Below are positions 16,670-29,439 of a stretch of 44,487 nt of DNA, piece after piece. The notes beneath the pieces were generated by a model. It saw nothing but the letters and a program-made list of their open reading frames with translations. It had not been told where the DNA came from and searched no databases. Source of the DNA: Candidatus Enterococcus ferrettii (lineage in GTDB: Bacteria; Bacillota; Bacilli; Lactobacillales; Enterococcaceae); assembly GCF_017377655.1 (NCBI RefSeq), contig NZ_JAFREL010000024.1, positions 1 through 44,487 on the forward strand, written 5' to 3'. Both the position numbers and the translations under genes were made by a program. Each line of letters begins with the position of its first letter. Positions within the stretch are counted from its first letter, which is position 1.

Positions 16670-17536
16670 CTATTGTCGAAGCGGCCCTCTAGTGAATGCG
16701 ACGATACACCCTAGACCAGTATGGCTGGTAATTGTTGGACCCAATGGGAAAATTTCAATTGCTTTAGGCTGAATTTGCTCTTCAATTCGCCGTTTCACTT
16801 CTTTAGCACTGTCATAATCGCCACTGGAATTGATGAAAATAACCTGCTCATTGGGAGTAGCTGTGTTCTCAACAATTTTGTCAGCAATATGCTGCAAAGC
16901 TTTTTTGCGTCCTCGAATTTTTTCCAGCGTTCGCAGTTTGCCTTGTGTATCCACGTCAATAATTGGTTTGATATTCATCAAGCCGCCAATTGCTGCACTA
17001 GTTTTGGAAAGTCTTCCTCCCCGTTGTAAATGATTTAAATCATTTACGGTTACCCAATGCTGATAAGTCAGACGATTTTTTTCAAGCCAAGCTAATAATT
17101 CTGCTAGAGACAGGCCCTCCTGCTGCTTCTGAGCAGCTTCATATACCATCAGACCTTCGCCACCACTGGCAGCCAAGGAATCAAATACATGAATTTCAGC
17201 TTCAGGAAAATCTTCTTTAACAATTTCAACAGCCTGTAGAGCACTTTGATAAGAACCGCTCAATCCTGATGAAAAGCAAACATATAAAACTGGAATATTC
17301 TGCTGTGCATACTGTTTAAAAAATTCAGTATACCTTCCTACATTTACCTGAGAGGTTGTAGGCAATGCACCTTCTGCAATTTCCTGATAAAAGGCATTGA
17401 TATCAAAACTTTTACCTAAGTCATCAGCGATCTCTTGTCCATTAATATCAATATACATTGAAATAAAATCAACATTTAATTCCTTCAATAACTTATAAGG
17501 AACATCACAACAGGAATCGGTTAGAATCTGATACAT
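16670..17536 (-). CDS. DegV family fatty-acid-binding protein (FakB-like)
   Basis: This 288-residue two-domain protein has the DegV opening MYQILTDSCCDVP, the SSGLSGSYQSA loop (about 88-98) and the RGGRLSKTSAAIGGLMNIKPII segment (about 172-193). FakB members hold a fatty acid for phosphorylation by FakA, feeding exogenous acids into phospholipid synthesis. No fakA is nearby, and DegV proteins are commonly scattered, so the ligand is not known. AGGAGG precedes ATG, and a TATAAT hexamer on the minus strand (17569-17574) marks a likely promoter. Confidence 0.88.
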   Translation of the reverse strand: MYQILTDSCCDVPYKLLKELNVDFISMYIDINGQEIADDLGKSFDINAFYQEIAEGALPTTSQVNVGRYTEFFKQYAQQNIPVLYVCFSSGLSGSYQSALQAVEIVKEDFPEAEIHVFDSLAASGGEGLMVYEAAQKQQEGLSLAELLAWLEKNRLTYQHWVTVNDLNHLQRGGRLSKTSAAIGGLMNIKPIIDVDTQGKLRTLEKIRGRKKALQHIADKIVENTATPNEQVIFINSSGDYDSAKEVKRRIEEQIQPKAIEIFPLGPTITSHTGLGCIVAFTRGPLRQ

Positions 17537-17607
17537 TATTTATCCTCCTAACACCTTTAGTAAGTTTTATTATACTAAATAACTAGTTGTTTGTTCCAAT
17601 AGAACCC

Positions 17608-18900
17608 TTAAATTTGCGCCCAAACACTCTCCAGAATATTGGTTTGTGTACGATCTGGTCCCACAGAGAACGTAGAAATACGAACACCAACTAATTCTGA
17701 AACACGACGAACATAATTGCGAGCGTTCTCTGGCAATTCAGCCAAATCGCGGCAGCCTGTAATATCTTCGCTCCAGCCTGGCAACTCTTCATAGACGGGT
17801 TTGCAGCGATTCAATTCCTTCAAGCTTGCAGGATAATGATAAATTAATTCACCATCCAGTTCGTATGCTGTACAAATCTTTACAGTTTCCAATCCGCTCA
17901 AAACATCGATTGAATTCAAAGATAGATTGGTAATCCCTGAAACACGTTTTGAATGACGCATAACAACTGAATCAAACCAGCCGACACGTCTAGGACGTCC
18001 AGTCGTTGTCCCATACTCACGGCCGACCTCACGGATTTGTCCCCCAACTTCGTCAAATAATTCAGTCGGGAACGGTCCATCACCTACACGAGAAGTATAA
18101 GCTTTGCATACACCCACGACTTTATCAATTTTTGCTGGTCCAACACCGCTTCCTATGGTTACACCACCGGCCACGGGATTAGATGAAGTAACAAATGGAT
18201 AGGTTCCTTGATCAATATCTAGCATAACCCCTTGTGCCCCTTCAAAAAGGACGCGTTTGCCTTGATCAAGTGCATCATTCAGGATAACTGAAGTATCCGT
18301 TACATATTGTTTAATTTGTTGACCATATTCATAGTACTCTTCAAAAATAGAATCAAAATCGATTGGCTCAGAATCAAACATTTTCACAAACTGGCGGTTT
18401 TTCTCTTCTAAGTTAATGGTTAAGCGCTCCTCAAAAATCTCTTTATCTAAAAGATCAGCGATTCGAATCCCCACGCGAGCAGCTTTATCCATGTACGATG
18501 GCCCGATACCTTTAATGGTTGTACCAATCTTATTCTCGCCCTTAGCATCCTCTTGCAATTGATCCAACTTGATATGGTAAGGTAAAATTACATGAGCACG
18601 GTCAGAAATACGTAAATTTTCCGTTGTAACTCCTCGTTCATGTAAATAAGCCAATTCCTCAACCAAAGATTTTGGATTGACTACCACACCATTACCAATT
18701 ACGCTAATTTTTTCTTTGTAGAAAATACCAGAAGGAATCAAGTGTAATTTGTATGTTTCATTATCAAATTTGATGGTATGTCCTGCGTTGTCTCCACCTT
18801 GATAGCGAGCAATGACTTCAGCATTTTCACTTAAGAAATCAGTAATCTTTCCTTTTCCTTCATCGCCCCATTGCGTGCCTACCACTACTACAGATGACAT
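17608..18900 (-). CDS. purA: Adenylosuccinate synthetase
   Basis: This 430-residue enzyme matches the family length. Signatures include the GTP-binding loop [15 protein letters not shown] (6-20), [24 protein letters not shown] and the C-terminal [13 protein letters not shown]. It joins IMP and aspartate using GTP in the first committed step of AMP synthesis. It stands alone on the minus strand, 71 bases before degV. Two weak PurBox-like sequences around CGAA lie upstream (18974 and 19015), but they are degenerate and too far apart to rely on. Confidence 0.96.
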   Translation of the reverse strand: MSSVVVVGTQWGDEGKGKITDFLSENAEVIARYQGGDNAGHTIKFDNETYKLHLIPSGIFYKEKISVIGNGVVVNPKSLVEELAYLHERGVTTENLRISDRAHVILPYHIKLDQLQEDAKGENKIGTTIKGIGPSYMDKAARVGIRIADLLDKEIFEERLTINLEEKNRQFVKMFDSEPIDFDSIFEEYYEYGQQIKQYVTDTSVILNDALDQGKRVLFEGAQGVMLDIDQGTYPFVTSSNPVAGGVTIGSGVGPAKIDKVVGVCKAYTSRVGDGPFPTELFDEVGGQIREVGREYGTTTGRPRRVGWFDSVVMRHSKRVSGITNLSLNSIDVLSGLETVKICTAYELDGELIYHYPASLKELNRCKPVYEELPGWSEDITGCRDLAELPENARNYVRRVSELVGVRISTFSVGPDRTQTNILESVWAQI

Positions 18901-19092
18901 CTGAACACCTCGTTTTAATTTTTTTAATCCTGAACCATTGTACCAATAAACGGGGTATTTTTCAATGTAAATTCGAATATTAAAATTTCTATTTTATTAT
19001 TTATCGCCAAATCACGAACATTTCTCTGGATAAAGGGCTTTACTTGCCAATTTTTCTTAACCTTGTCACAATAATAGTGAAGGAGGAAAACC

Positions 19093-19674
19093 ATGAAAAC
19101 TATTCATAAATATACCTTGATTCGAGCAGTAAAAATTGCAGTGTCTGTTGCCTTATGTATTATTATCTTTCATTTTAGCGATCGTGGCGCTCCTATTGTG
19201 GCCTCATTATCCGCAGTGGCTCCTTTAATGTCTAGCGATTTGCATGCTACAATTAAAACAGGAAGAAACACCATCGCTGGTAATATAATTGGAGGGGGAA
19301 TGGCTCTTCTCTATTTTTTTATTACCGAAATTGATCATGCAAATTTCGATATCGAAATTTTTTTACTGCCATTCTTCATTGTTTTGGTGGTACTGATTTG
19401 CGAGTTGCTGCATGAGCACAGTGGAATAGTTGCGGCCATATCAGCCACTATTCTCATTTCCCTCAGCGTTTCTTATGGTGAATCCTTTGGTTTTGCTCTC
19501 AGTCGAATCATTGATACCTTTATTGGTACTACGATAGCAGTTGGGATTAACACTCTTTTTAAACCAACCAAATCAGAGATTAAAGCTATGATTCGTGAAG
19601 ATCAGAAAGTCCTTTCACAAAAGCAGTCCGAATTGGATAATTTGTCTAACGAATTAGAAGAACATAAAAAATAA
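19093..19674 (+). CDS. Aromatic acid exporter (ArAE/FUSC-like) membrane protein
   Basis: This 193-residue protein has about five hydrophobic helices and the ArAE_1-type pattern (RAVKIAVSVALCIIIFHF, then GRNTIAGNIIGGGMALLYF and a terminal FIGTTIAVGINTLFKP). A short charged coiled-coil-like C-terminus follows (about 165-193). It represents only the membrane half of larger exporters, which is usual for this small family in Firmicutes. AAGGAGG precedes the ATG. It runs against the minus-strand genes around it and ends in a shared terminator with dnaB. Transport substrate is unknown. Confidence 0.7.
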   Translation: MKTIHKYTLIRAVKIAVSVALCIIIFHFSDRGAPIVASLSAVAPLMSSDLHATIKTGRNTIAGNIIGGGMALLYFFITEIDHANFDIEIFLLPFFIVLVVLICELLHEHSGIVAAISATILISLSVSYGESFGFALSRIIDTFIGTTIAVGINTLFKPTKSEIKAMIREDQKVLSQKQSELDNLSNELEEHKK

Positions 19675-19700
19675 AGCACCTGTTTTTCGACAGGTGCTTT
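19673..19700. terminator. Bidirectional terminator between the ArAE-like gene and dnaB
   Basis: AAAGCACCTGT and ACAGGTGCTTT form an 11-bp stem around a 6-nt loop. It overlaps both convergent stop codons. Confidence 0.85.
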
Positions 19701-21060
19701 AAAATTCATCTCTTGGTGAAAGCGACGAAAATTTATTGTATTCTTTGATAAACAGCAGTTCCACAGTACCACGAGCTCCACTCCGGTTTTTTTCAATAAT
19801 AACCTCAATCACATTACGATTGGCGCTCATATCCTCTTCCTCGTCACCTTCACGTTCATAGTAGTCATCACGATATAGGAAAGCCACAATATCCGCATCC
19901 TGCTCAATCGAACCAGATTCCCGGATATCACTTAGTACTGGTCGCTTATCTTGACGTTGCTCAACACCACGGGAAAGCTGTGATAAAGCAATGATTGGTA
20001 CTTTCAATTCTTTGGCCAGCTTTTTCAATTGTCGGGAAATTTCCGAAACTTCTTGTTGCCGATTTTCTCGTCCAGTTCCTTCAATCAGCTGCAGGTAGTC
20101 GATTAGAATTAATCCTAAGTTCCCCTTCTCTTTTGCCAGCTTGTGACATTTCGCGCGTATTTCCGATATCTTGATACCTGGTGTATCATCAATAAAAATA
20201 TTTGCTCGAGACAAGCTGCCCATCGCTACAATCAAGTTTTGCCATTCTTCTTCTGATAATTGGCCCGTTCGCAAATGACTGGCTTCGATTGACCCTTCTG
20301 CACAAAGCATCCGATTAACCAGTGACTCAGCTCCCATTTCCAAACTGAAAATAGCAACAGAACGATCTGTTTTCGTACCAATATTTTGGGCGATATTTAG
20401 AGCAAAGGCAGTCTTACCCACCGCAGGGCGAGCAGCTAAGATAATTAGTTCTTCTGCCTGTAATCCGGCAGTCATTTTATCTAACGCCGCATAACCTGTG
20501 GGAATTCCAGTAATCTCTTCATCGTTCCGGGCCAACTGATCAATGTTTTCGATTGCGGTATTTAACACTTCAGCAATCGACAAAAAGCCACTCTTATTTC
20601 GTCGCTCAGAAACTTCCATAATACTGCGCTCAGCGGTATCTAAGATATTTTGAACATCATCTCCCTGTTCAAAACCTTCAGTAACAATGTTGGTAGCAGT
20701 CTGAATTAAATTGCGCAACAAAGATTTCTCTTCAACAATCTTCGCATAATAGCCAACGTTAGCCGCCGTTGGTACGCTTAAAGCCAATTCAGACAAATAG
20801 CTTAGACCACCTGCATCTTCTAATAGATGCTCTTGTTCCAAAAGCTCTTTGACCGTCACTACGTCAATTGCTTCATTGCGGTCGTTCAATTTTATCATCG
20901 TTTGGAAGATAACCTGATGACCACGGCGATAGAAATCCTCTGGTTGTATAAATTCCATCGCAGTAATTAATGCATCTGTATCTAAAAATATCGAGCCTAA
21001 TGTTGCTTGTTCTGCCTCAACACTTTGTGGCGGGATCCGATCTTGTAACATTTCACTCAT
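19699..21060 (-). CDS. dnaB: Replicative DNA helicase
   Basis: This 453-residue hexameric helicase unwinds DNA at the fork. The N-terminal helical domain (about 8-110, IPPQSVEAEQATLGSIFLD) is followed by a RecA-like domain with Walker A ARPAVGKTAFALN (about 210), Walker B LILIDYLQLI, and SDIRESGSIEQDAD toward the end. The longer frame to 21135 adds 25 residues with no family match. The start at 21060 has AGGAG about 9 nt upstream. It follows rplI and gdpP, a usual order in this group, but a hairpin between rplI and dnaB may reduce readthrough. Confidence 0.95.
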   Translation of the reverse strand: MSEMLQDRIPPQSVEAEQATLGSIFLDTDALITAMEFIQPEDFYRRGHQVIFQTMIKLNDRNEAIDVVTVKELLEQEHLLEDAGGLSYLSELALSVPTAANVGYYAKIVEEKSLLRNLIQTATNIVTEGFEQGDDVQNILDTAERSIMEVSERRNKSGFLSIAEVLNTAIENIDQLARNDEEITGIPTGYAALDKMTAGLQAEELIILAARPAVGKTAFALNIAQNIGTKTDRSVAIFSLEMGAESLVNRMLCAEGSIEASHLRTGQLSEEEWQNLIVAMGSLSRANIFIDDTPGIKISEIRAKCHKLAKEKGNLGLILIDYLQLIEGTGRENRQQEVSEISRQLKKLAKELKVPIIALSQLSRGVEQRQDKRPVLSDIRESGSIEQDADIVAFLYRDDYYEREGDEEEDMSANRNVIEVIIEKNRSGARGTVELLFIKEYNKFSSLSPRDEF

Positions 21061-21122
21061 GTTTTTCGCTCCTAAAATTCTTCGTCCACCTATTTTACAA
21101 AATAAAACTGAGAAATACAATA

Positions 21123-21150
21123 AAGGCTGAGACAAATACGTCTCAGCCTC
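21123..21150 (-). terminator. Hairpin after rplI, possible attenuator before dnaB
   Basis: AAGGCTGAGAC and GTCTCAGCCT form a 10-11 bp stem with a 6-nt loop. The minus-strand transcript continues as TTTATTGTATTT, a weak U-tract, so termination may be partial. Confidence 0.6.
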
Positions 21151-21152
21151 AT

Positions 21153-21605
21153 CTATTCCTCACTAACGTGAACTTTGATTATTCCATTTACCTCAGTATG
21201 AAGCTTTACAGGAACCTTAGTATATCCTAATGTTCGGATCGGATTGTCTAATTCAATTTTTCGTTTATCTAATTTCAAGTCATATTGTTTTTTCAAGCCT
21301 TCAGCAATTTGTTTTGATGGAATGGAACCAAACAGACGACTATCTTCACCAGCCTTGGCCTTCAACTCCACCACTGTATCCTCTTTCGCTAAAAATTCCT
21401 TCAACTTTTCTGCCTCAGCTAATACTTCAGCATCTTTCTTTGCTTGGGCTTTCTTTTGAGCTGACAATGCCGAGATACTGCTTTTATTCGCTTCTTTAGC
21501 CAAATTATTTTTAAGCAGATAGTTTTGAGCATAACCTGTGGGAACTTCTTTTACTTCCCCTTTTTTTCCTTTTCCTTTTACATCTTCTAAGAAAATTACT
21601 TTCAT
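21153..21605 (-). CDS. rplI: 50S ribosomal protein L9
   Basis: The 150-residue protein begins [25 protein letters not shown]. It shows the N-terminal RNA-binding domain, the long connecting helix (about 45-75) and the C-terminal domain of bacterial L9. Its ATG overlaps the gdpP stop by one base (TAATG), so the two are translationally coupled. Confidence 0.97.
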   Translation of the reverse strand: MKVIFLEDVKGKGKKGEVKEVPTGYAQNYLLKNNLAKEANKSSISALSAQKKAQAKKDAEVLAEAEKLKEFLAKEDTVVELKAKAGEDSRLFGSIPSKQIAEGLKKQYDLKLDKRKIELDNPIRTLGYTKVPVKLHTEVNGIIKVHVSEE

Positions 21606-23569
21606 TATTCTTCTCCTCCCGACAATTGTTCATTAATTGTTGCTAAAAGCTGCTGTCTCGCTTTAGCCACTGTTGTATCCGTTAACTGAACAGCTGCATT
21701 AGTGAAATGACCGCCACCACCCATTGCTTCCATAATCCTTTGGACGTTTATAGTCCCAGTACTACGAGCACTGATAGCAATTACACCATCATTTCGTTTG
21801 ATAATAACAAAAGCAGCCGTTATATCTACCATTGATAATAAAGTATCCGCCGTTTTGGCAGCAGTCACACTATCATATTTTTTGGTCTCACTTCCAGCAG
21901 TTATTACAATGTCTTCCCGTACATATTCACTTTCGCCAACCAGCTGACTAATTTCAAGATAAGACTTAATATCTGTACTTAAAATATATTGTACTAAAGA
22001 AGCATCGGCTCCACAAGTCTTCAAATAGCTGGCAACATCGAAAGTCCGTGACGTTGTTCGAATAGAAAAATTCTTCGTATCCACGGTAATTCCTGCTAAT
22101 AATAGAGTTGCTTCCATCTTTGTCATTTTTCGATTTTCTTTACTTTCAAATTGAACTAATTCCGCAACTAGCTCTGATGCTGAAGAAGCCGAAGACTCAA
22201 TGTAAGTTAGTAACGGCTTGCTGGGAAACTCTTCCCCACGTCGATGATGATCAATAATTACAACATTATCAAATTGCTCATACAGATCTTGTGAGATGGA
22301 TAAAGAGGGACGATGATAGTCCACCATTACTAGTAAATCCCCCGCTTTGCGCTGTTTAATTGCCTCAGCAGGTGAAATTAGCAAATCCTCTAATTCACCA
22401 TCTTTGTGAATCTCTTCTAAACAACGATCTACATCAGGAATGGTCTCCTGTTCATCAATAACCACTCGAACCTTCTTATTATGAAAACGAGCTAAACAAG
22501 AAACTCCAAAAGATGCTCCGATAGCATCCATGTCTGGAAAACGATGGCCCATCACATATACATTGCCCGTTTCATTGAAAACATTTCTTAATGCTGTCGA
22601 CATGGCTCGAGAGCGTACTCGAGTGCGTTTAGCAGCACTTGTTGAATTTCCACCATAGAATACTGGTTTCGCATTTTCATCAGCATCTTTCAAGACAACT
22701 TGGTCCCCACCACGTACTAATGCAATATCCAAATTATTCTGTGCCGTATCACCAATAACTTCCAATGATTGATTACCATAACTAATTCCCATGCTTATAG
22801 TGATCAAAACACCTTCTCTTTCAGCAGCTACACGAATTTTTTCCAACAAGTCAAAGTTATTATCAATCATCGTTTCCAAGTCCTCATAGCGGGCTAAAAA
22901 GAAAAAACGTTCCGCATTGATACGCTTGTAAAATATTTGATACGAATCCATCCAGTCTGAAATAACTGTTGTGATAAATGAATCCAAGTAAGAGATTTCC
23001 TTGTCATCCTTTCGATCAATTACATCATCATAATTATCTACTGACAAAAGTCCTACGGCTGCTTGCAGATTTTGTTCTTTCGTTTCAAGTTCGACTTCTT
23101 TCGTAATATCGATTAGATAAACCAACTGCTTCTCTTTATTCAGTTGAAAATGATACAAGGTATCCTTAATCTTATAAACATTCTTCCCTCTTTCATCTCG
23201 CTGAATTAACTCATTAATCATGTCTTGTTGGTCCGCAAAGGAGAGGTTCTTAACCTTATCCGTAATGTAAGGATTCATCCAAACAAACTGATAATCCGTC
23301 CCCCAGGACACAACCCCCACTGGCATATCCTCTGATACGTAATCCAGAGCTTTTTCTGCTACTTTGGAAGCTTGCATAATTTTCTGATGATTGCTAATTT
23401 GTAACCGACGATGCTGCAATACTATTTGAACCAGCAATAGCAAATCGATAAAAACAACAATAGCAGCAGATACATAATTAAGAGGCAAGAAAAAGATTGC
23501 CATTAGTTGAATCAACAATAATAAAAAAAAGAAGAAAAGAGACAACGTAAACTTCGTGTTCTTTCTCAT
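21605..23569 (-). CDS. gdpP: Cyclic-di-AMP phosphodiesterase GdpP
   Basis: This 654-residue membrane protein has two N-terminal transmembrane helices (about 8-50) and a PAS-like domain (about 60-140). A degenerate GGDEF domain (about 170-305) lacks the GG(D/E)EF signature. A DHH/DHHA1 phosphodiesterase module carries [28 protein letters not shown] and [10 protein letters not shown]. It hydrolyses c-di-AMP to pApA and so affects cell-wall stress tolerance, potassium balance and beta-lactam susceptibility. AGGAGG precedes ATG. All catalytic motifs are intact. Confidence 0.95.
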   Translation of the reverse strand: MRKNTKFTLSLFFFFLLLLIQLMAIFFLPLNYVSAAIVVFIDLLLLVQIVLQHRRLQISNHQKIMQASKVAEKALDYVSEDMPVGVVSWGTDYQFVWMNPYITDKVKNLSFADQQDMINELIQRDERGKNVYKIKDTLYHFQLNKEKQLVYLIDITKEVELETKEQNLQAAVGLLSVDNYDDVIDRKDDKEISYLDSFITTVISDWMDSYQIFYKRINAERFFFLARYEDLETMIDNNFDLLEKIRVAAEREGVLITISMGISYGNQSLEVIGDTAQNNLDIALVRGGDQVVLKDADENAKPVFYGGNSTSAAKRTRVRSRAMSTALRNVFNETGNVYVMGHRFPDMDAIGASFGVSCLARFHNKKVRVVIDEQETIPDVDRCLEEIHKDGELEDLLISPAEAIKQRKAGDLLVMVDYHRPSLSISQDLYEQFDNVVIIDHHRRGEEFPSKPLLTYIESSASSASELVAELVQFESKENRKMTKMEATLLLAGITVDTKNFSIRTTSRTFDVASYLKTCGADASLVQYILSTDIKSYLEISQLVGESEYVREDIVITAGSETKKYDSVTAAKTADTLLSMVDITAAFVIIKRNDGVIAISARSTGTINVQRIMEAMGGGGHFTNAAVQLTDTTVAKARQQLLATINEQLSGGEE

Positions 23570-23630
23570 CTATGTTCCTCCTGACAGACTTAATTTTATC
23601 ACAATCACTGCCAGCAAGCGAATTCCTGAA

Positions 23631-23646
23631 TGTTTCACGTGAAACA
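23631..23646. promoter_or_regulatory. parS site 1
   Basis: TGTTTCACGTGAAACA is a perfect 16-base palindrome matching the ParB/Spo0J parS consensus. It lies between gdpP and rpsR and directly abuts the U-tract of the rpsR terminator. Confidence 0.9.
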
Positions 23647-23672
23647 AAAAAAGACTCCCAAAGGAAGTCTTT
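23646..23672 (-). terminator. Terminator of the rpsF-ssb-rpsR operon
   Basis: A 10-bp stem (AAAGACTTCC with GGGAGTCTTT) around TTT is followed by TTTT on the minus strand, a few bases after the rpsR stop. Confidence 0.85.
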
Positions 23673-23675
23673 AAA

Positions 23676-23912
23676 TTATGCTTCTTCTGAAACAAATGGT
23701 AATAATCCCATGATACGTGCGCGTTTAACTGCTACAGTGATTTTGCGTTGGTTTTTAGCGCTTGTACCTGTTACACGACGAGGTAAAATTTTACCACGTT
23801 CGCTGATGAACCGTTTCAGTAATTCGATATCTTTATAATCAATATATTCAATATGGTTTGCTGCAATATAATCTACTTTGCGACGTTTACGACCTCTTCT
23901 TTGTTGTGCCAT
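23676..23912 (-). CDS. rpsR: 30S ribosomal protein S18
   Basis: The 78-residue basic protein has the S18 pattern: [26 protein letters not shown], then [34 protein letters not shown]. It pairs with S6 on the 30S platform. It is the third gene of the rpsF-ssb-rpsR operon, with AGGAGGG before ATG. Confidence 0.98.
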   Translation of the reverse strand: MAQQRRGRKRRKVDYIAANHIEYIDYKDIELLKRFISERGKILPRRVTGTSAKNQRKITVAVKRARIMGLLPFVSEEA

Positions 23913-23934
23913 TCCGTTTCCCTCCTATCAATTG

Positions 23935-24444
23935 TTAGAATGGTAAATCATCATCTGAAATGTCGATCGAAGACCCACTAAATGGATCCGAATCACGATC
24001 GAAGTCAGGCATCGTGTTTTTAGCTGACGGAGAAGATTGTTCAAAGTTGTTGTCAAAGCTATTATTGGATCCTTGCGCTCCACCGCCCTCAAAGTTAGGA
24101 CTTTGTTGACGCTGTTCACTTGCATTACGTGATTCAAGCAGTTGAAAATTATCCGCAACTACTTCAGTAACATATACTCTTTGCCCTTGCTGGTTTTCAT
24201 AATTACGTGTCTGGATACGTCCAGTAACACCTAATAGAGTCCCTTTGCGAGCATAGTTTGCTAGTGTTTCTGCTGACTTACGCCAAATAACACAATTGAT
24301 AAAATCTGCTTCGCGATTTCCACTTTGATTGGTAAAATTACGATTCACCGCCAAAGTAAAAGTAGCAACTGCAGTACCACTTGCAGTATAACGTAAATCT
24401 GGATCTTTTGTTAAGCGACCAACTAATACAACATTGTTAATCAA
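23935..24444 (-). CDS. ssb: Single-stranded DNA-binding protein
   Basis: This 169-residue protein has an N-terminal OB fold (about 1-105, [20 protein letters not shown]) and a flexible Gln/Asn/Ser-rich linker. The acidic tip DISDDDLPF recruits replication and repair proteins. It lies between rpsF and rpsR as in most Firmicutes. AAAGGAG precedes ATG. A parS site lies in the gap between rpsF and ssb. Confidence 0.97.
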   Translation of the reverse strand: MINNVVLVGRLTKDPDLRYTASGTAVATFTLAVNRNFTNQSGNREADFINCVIWRKSAETLANYARKGTLLGVTGRIQTRNYENQQGQRVYVTEVVADNFQLLESRNASEQRQQSPNFEGGGAQGSNNSFDNNFEQSSPSAKNTMPDFDRDSDPFSGSSIDISDDDLPF

Positions 24445-24470
24445 GTAAAGCCAGCTCCTTTCTCGTCAAT

Positions 24471-24486
24471 TGTTTCACGTGAAACA
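24471..24486. promoter_or_regulatory. parS site 2
   Basis: TGTTTCACGTGAAACA occurs a second time. Flanking bases extend it to a 22-base palindrome (24468-24489). It sits between rpsF and ssb and reaches into the rpsF stop codon. Confidence 0.9.
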
Positions 24487-24487
24487 A

Positions 24488-24787
24488 TTACTCCTCAATC
24501 TTTACGATCATGTGACGAATGATATCGTCGTTGATTTTTGCTAGACGATCAAATTCGTTGATTGCACCGGCTGATGCTGGAGCAGTTGCATTGACGATAT
24601 GGTAGACACCTTCACGGAATCCGTTCATTTCATATGCGAAACGGCGTTTTTCCCAATCTTTTGAATCGATAATTTCTGCACCATTATCTTTCAAAATTGT
24701 ATCGAAACGTTCTACTAAAGCAGATTTTGCTTCTTCATCAATGTTTGGACGAATGATGTATGTGATTTCATACTTCGTATTTTCCAT
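24488..24787 (-). CDS. rpsF: 30S ribosomal protein S6
   Basis: The 99-residue protein shows the S6 pattern: [23 protein letters not shown], then [21 protein letters not shown]. It is the first gene of rpsF-ssb-rpsR. GGGAGG lies about 12 nt before the ATG. Its leader holds a perfect 8-bp hairpin, a plausible site for S6:S18 autoregulation. Confidence 0.98.
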   Translation of the reverse strand: MENTKYEITYIIRPNIDEEAKSALVERFDTILKDNGAEIIDSKDWEKRRFAYEMNGFREGVYHIVNATAPASAGAINEFDRLAKINDDIIRHMIVKIEE

Positions 24788-24816
24788 TGATTTTTCACCT
24801 CCCTATGGACTATAAG

Positions 24817-24836
24817 GCTCTTAGTTTGCTAAGAGC
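24817..24836 (-). promoter_or_regulatory. Hairpin in the rpsF leader
   Basis: GCTCTTAG and CTAAGAGC pair perfectly around four bases in the roughly 85-nt rpsF leader. S6:S18 leader control is known in bacteria, but I could not recognise the specific CCG-containing motif with certainty here. Confidence 0.4.
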
Positions 24837-24878
24837 AAGGAGAGCGATCTAAAAAATATAGACTACTCACAAATAATC

Positions 24879-24907
24879 ATTATACATAATCGTCCAGCAA
24901 AAATCAA
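24879..24907 (-). promoter_or_regulatory. Promoter of the rpsF operon
   Basis: On the minus strand, TTGATT (24902-24907) and a perfect TATAAT (24879-24884) are spaced 17 bases. Confidence 0.8.
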
Positions 24908-24948
24908 TTGTTTCTTTTAATCTCTTTGTTGCCTACCATAAAGTACGT

Positions 24949-24976
24949 AAAAAGACTGAGAAAATTCTCAGTCTTT
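24949..24976 (-). terminator. Terminator of gyrA
   Basis: AAAGACTGAGAA and TTCTCAGTCTTT form a long stem followed by T-rich sequence on the minus strand, just after the gyrA stop. Confidence 0.85.
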
Positions 24977-24982
24977 CGAAAT

Positions 24983-27475
24983 TTATTCATTTGTTTCTTC
25001 GGTATTTGTTTCTACAACATCAACTGTTTCGTCCTCAGCTTCTTCAGCTTCATTTTCAACAACTGCCATAGTAACAACCTTAGTATTATCTTCCATCTTC
25101 ATTAAGCGGACACCTAAAGTTGCCCGGCCTGTTTGAGAGACACTTGCCACGTTAAATCGAATAATGACACCTTTGTCAGTAATCAACAGGATATCTTCAT
25201 CACCATTAACCGTAGCAAGACCAGCAAGCTGACCATTTTTATTAGTGATATTAGCCGTCTTAATACCCTTACCGCCTCGGCCTTTCACAGGATAGTCCGT
25301 TGCTTTAGTTCGTTTACCGTAGCCTTTTTCAGTAATTACTAGAACTTCTTGGTCTTCTTTCAACACAGCGGATCCAATGACATAGTCGTCTTCTCGCAAA
25401 CGTACACCTCGTACTCCGCTAGCTGTACGGCCCATGTCACGAACAGCTTTTTCAGCAAAAGTAACTGAATAGCCATTGTGAGTTCCCAAAATAATTGTTT
25501 CTTCGCCTTCTGTGAATAGAACATTAACTAACTCGTCATTTTCCTTCAGACCAATAGCAATTAAACCATTACTGCGAATATTAGAGAAAGCTGTAACAGT
25601 TGTTCGCTTAACAATTCCATTCTTCGTAACGAAGAATAAAAATTGTCCATCAGATGCTTCTCCAGTAACCGCAATGACTGCTTGGATTGTTTCACTAGAA
25701 TCAATGCCCAGCAGATTAATAATCGGAATTCCCTTGGCTGTTCGACCGTATTCTGGAATTTCGTAACCTTTAGCACGATAAACTCTTCCTGTGTTAGTAA
25801 AGAATAGCAATGTATCGTGAGTCGAACATGAAATCAGATTTTTAACGAAATCATCATCGTGAATTCCCATTCCTTGAACGCCCCGACCACCACGACGTTG
25901 TGCTCTAAATTCGCTAGAGACCACTCGCTTAATATAGCCGTTATTCGTTAAAGTGATAACAATATCCTCTTCTTCAATCAGATCTTCATCTTCTAGGCTT
26001 AACACCTCACCTACCAATAGTTCTGTTCTACGAGGATCACCGAATTTAGAAGATACTTCTTCTAATTCAGTTCGAATGATTTCTATCACTCGCTCAGGAC
26101 GCGCTAGGATGTCATCTAAGTCTTCTATAAATTTTAGAAGCTCTTGGTATTCATTTTCAATTTTCTCTCGCTCTAAGCCTGTCAGACGACGTAGACGCAT
26201 GTCTAAGATTGCTTGTGCTTGTCGATCGGATAATTCAAAACGCTCAATTAACGTACTCTTGGCTATCTCATCGGATTCTGATCCTCGGATGATCGCAATG
26301 ATTTCATCAATGTGATCTAAAGCTATCCGTAAACCTTCCAAAATGTGCGCACGAGCTTCTGCTTTACGTTTCTCGAATTTAGTTCGTCTGGTAATGACAA
26401 TTTTTTGATGCGCCACATAGTTTTCCAAAATTTGTTTCAAATTCAGAATACGTGGGACACCATTTTCTATTGCCAGCATGTTGAAACTAAAAGACGTTTG
26501 CAATGAAGTCAATTTGTATAAGTTATTCAAAATAACTGACGCACTAACATCGCGACGGACCTCGATAACTACCCGCATGCCTTCCCGAGAAGTTTCGTCT
26601 CGTAAATCAGTAATTCCTTCAATTCGCTTATCACGGTGAAGTTCGGAAATACGCTCAATTAATTTAGCTTTGTTAACCATGTATGGCAACTCAGTCACAA
26701 TGATGCGTTCTTTTCCATTTTTTTGCTCTTCAATTTCGATCTTAGCTCGAACCGTAATCGAACCTTTTCCAGTTTCATATGCTCGACGGATACCCGATTT
26801 ACCCATAACTAAACCACCGGTTGGGAAGTCAGGTCCAGGAATAGCTTCCATCAATTCTTGAGTAGTTACATCAGGATTATCCATCAATAAGCCAATTGCC
26901 TCGATTACTTCTCTTAAATTGTGTGGAGGAATATTAGTCGCCATACCAACTGCGATACCAGTAGCACCGTTAACAAGCAAATTAGGGAAACGAGCAGGCA
27001 AAACATCTGGTTCTTGTTCACTATCATCATAGTTTCCGTGATAATCTACTGTATCCTTATTAATATCCCGTAGCATTTCCATAGCAATTTTGCTAAGTCT
27101 TGCTTCTGTATACCGCATTGCCGCAGCACCGTCACCATCGACCGAACCAAAGTTCCCGTGACCATCTACCAGCATATTACGATAGCTGAAAGGTTGTGCC
27201 ATCCGAACCATTGATTCATAAATCGCACTATCACCATGAGGATGATATTTACCCATCACATCCCCTACAATACGAGCGGATTTTTTATGAGGTTTATCTG
27301 GAGTTACCCCCAGTTCATTCATTCCATATAAAATTCTTCGGTGAACAGGTTTTAAGCCATCACGAACGTCCGGCAAAGCCCGAGCCACAATAACACTCAT
27401 GGCGTAGTCGATGAAGGATTCTCGCATTTCACTGGTCAGATTGACATCATGGATATTTTCTCTTCTATCTTCCAA
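24983..27475 (-). CDS. gyrA: DNA gyrase subunit A
   Basis: This breakage-reunion subunit of gyrase introduces negative supercoils. With a TTG start at 27475 the protein has 830 residues, AGGAGG lies 6 nt upstream, and the catalytic tyrosine is Tyr122 ([10 protein letters not shown]). The quinolone positions then fall at Ser83 and Glu87 ([12 protein letters not shown]), the accepted enterococcal numbering, which supports this start. A GTG at 27490 overlapping the gyrB stop is less likely. The C-terminal beta-pinwheel has the GyrA box-like [10 protein letters not shown] and ends in an acidic tail. Both quinolone residues are the susceptible type. Confidence 0.96.
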   Translation of the reverse strand: MEDRRENIHDVNLTSEMRESFIDYAMSVIVARALPDVRDGLKPVHRRILYGMNELGVTPDKPHKKSARIVGDVMGKYHPHGDSAIYESMVRMAQPFSYRNMLVDGHGNFGSVDGDGAAAMRYTEARLSKIAMEMLRDINKDTVDYHGNYDDSEQEPDVLPARFPNLLVNGATGIAVGMATNIPPHNLREVIEAIGLLMDNPDVTTQELMEAIPGPDFPTGGLVMGKSGIRRAYETGKGSITVRAKIEIEEQKNGKERIIVTELPYMVNKAKLIERISELHRDKRIEGITDLRDETSREGMRVVIEVRRDVSASVILNNLYKLTSLQTSFSFNMLAIENGVPRILNLKQILENYVAHQKIVITRRTKFEKRKAEARAHILEGLRIALDHIDEIIAIIRGSESDEIAKSTLIERFELSDRQAQAILDMRLRRLTGLEREKIENEYQELLKFIEDLDDILARPERVIEIIRTELEEVSSKFGDPRRTELLVGEVLSLEDEDLIEEEDIVITLTNNGYIKRVVSSEFRAQRRGGRGVQGMGIHDDDFVKNLISCSTHDTLLFFTNTGRVYRAKGYEIPEYGRTAKGIPIINLLGIDSSETIQAVIAVTGEASDGQFLFFVTKNGIVKRTTVTAFSNIRSNGLIAIGLKENDELVNVLFTEGEETIILGTHNGYSVTFAEKAVRDMGRTASGVRGVRLREDDYVIGSAVLKEDQEVLVITEKGYGKRTKATDYPVKGRGGKGIKTANITNKNGQLAGLATVNGDEDILLITDKGVIIRFNVASVSQTGRATLGVRLMKMEDNTKVVTMAVVENEAEEAEDETVDVVETNTEETNE

Positions 27476-27489
27476 ATCGATCCTCCTCA

Positions 27490-29439
<1,950 letters not shown>

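Noticed and set aside
18974..19024. PurR boxes upstream of purA
   Set aside because: Two CGAA-centred sequences match 11 of 13 positions but are 41 bases apart and not in the usual paired spacing.
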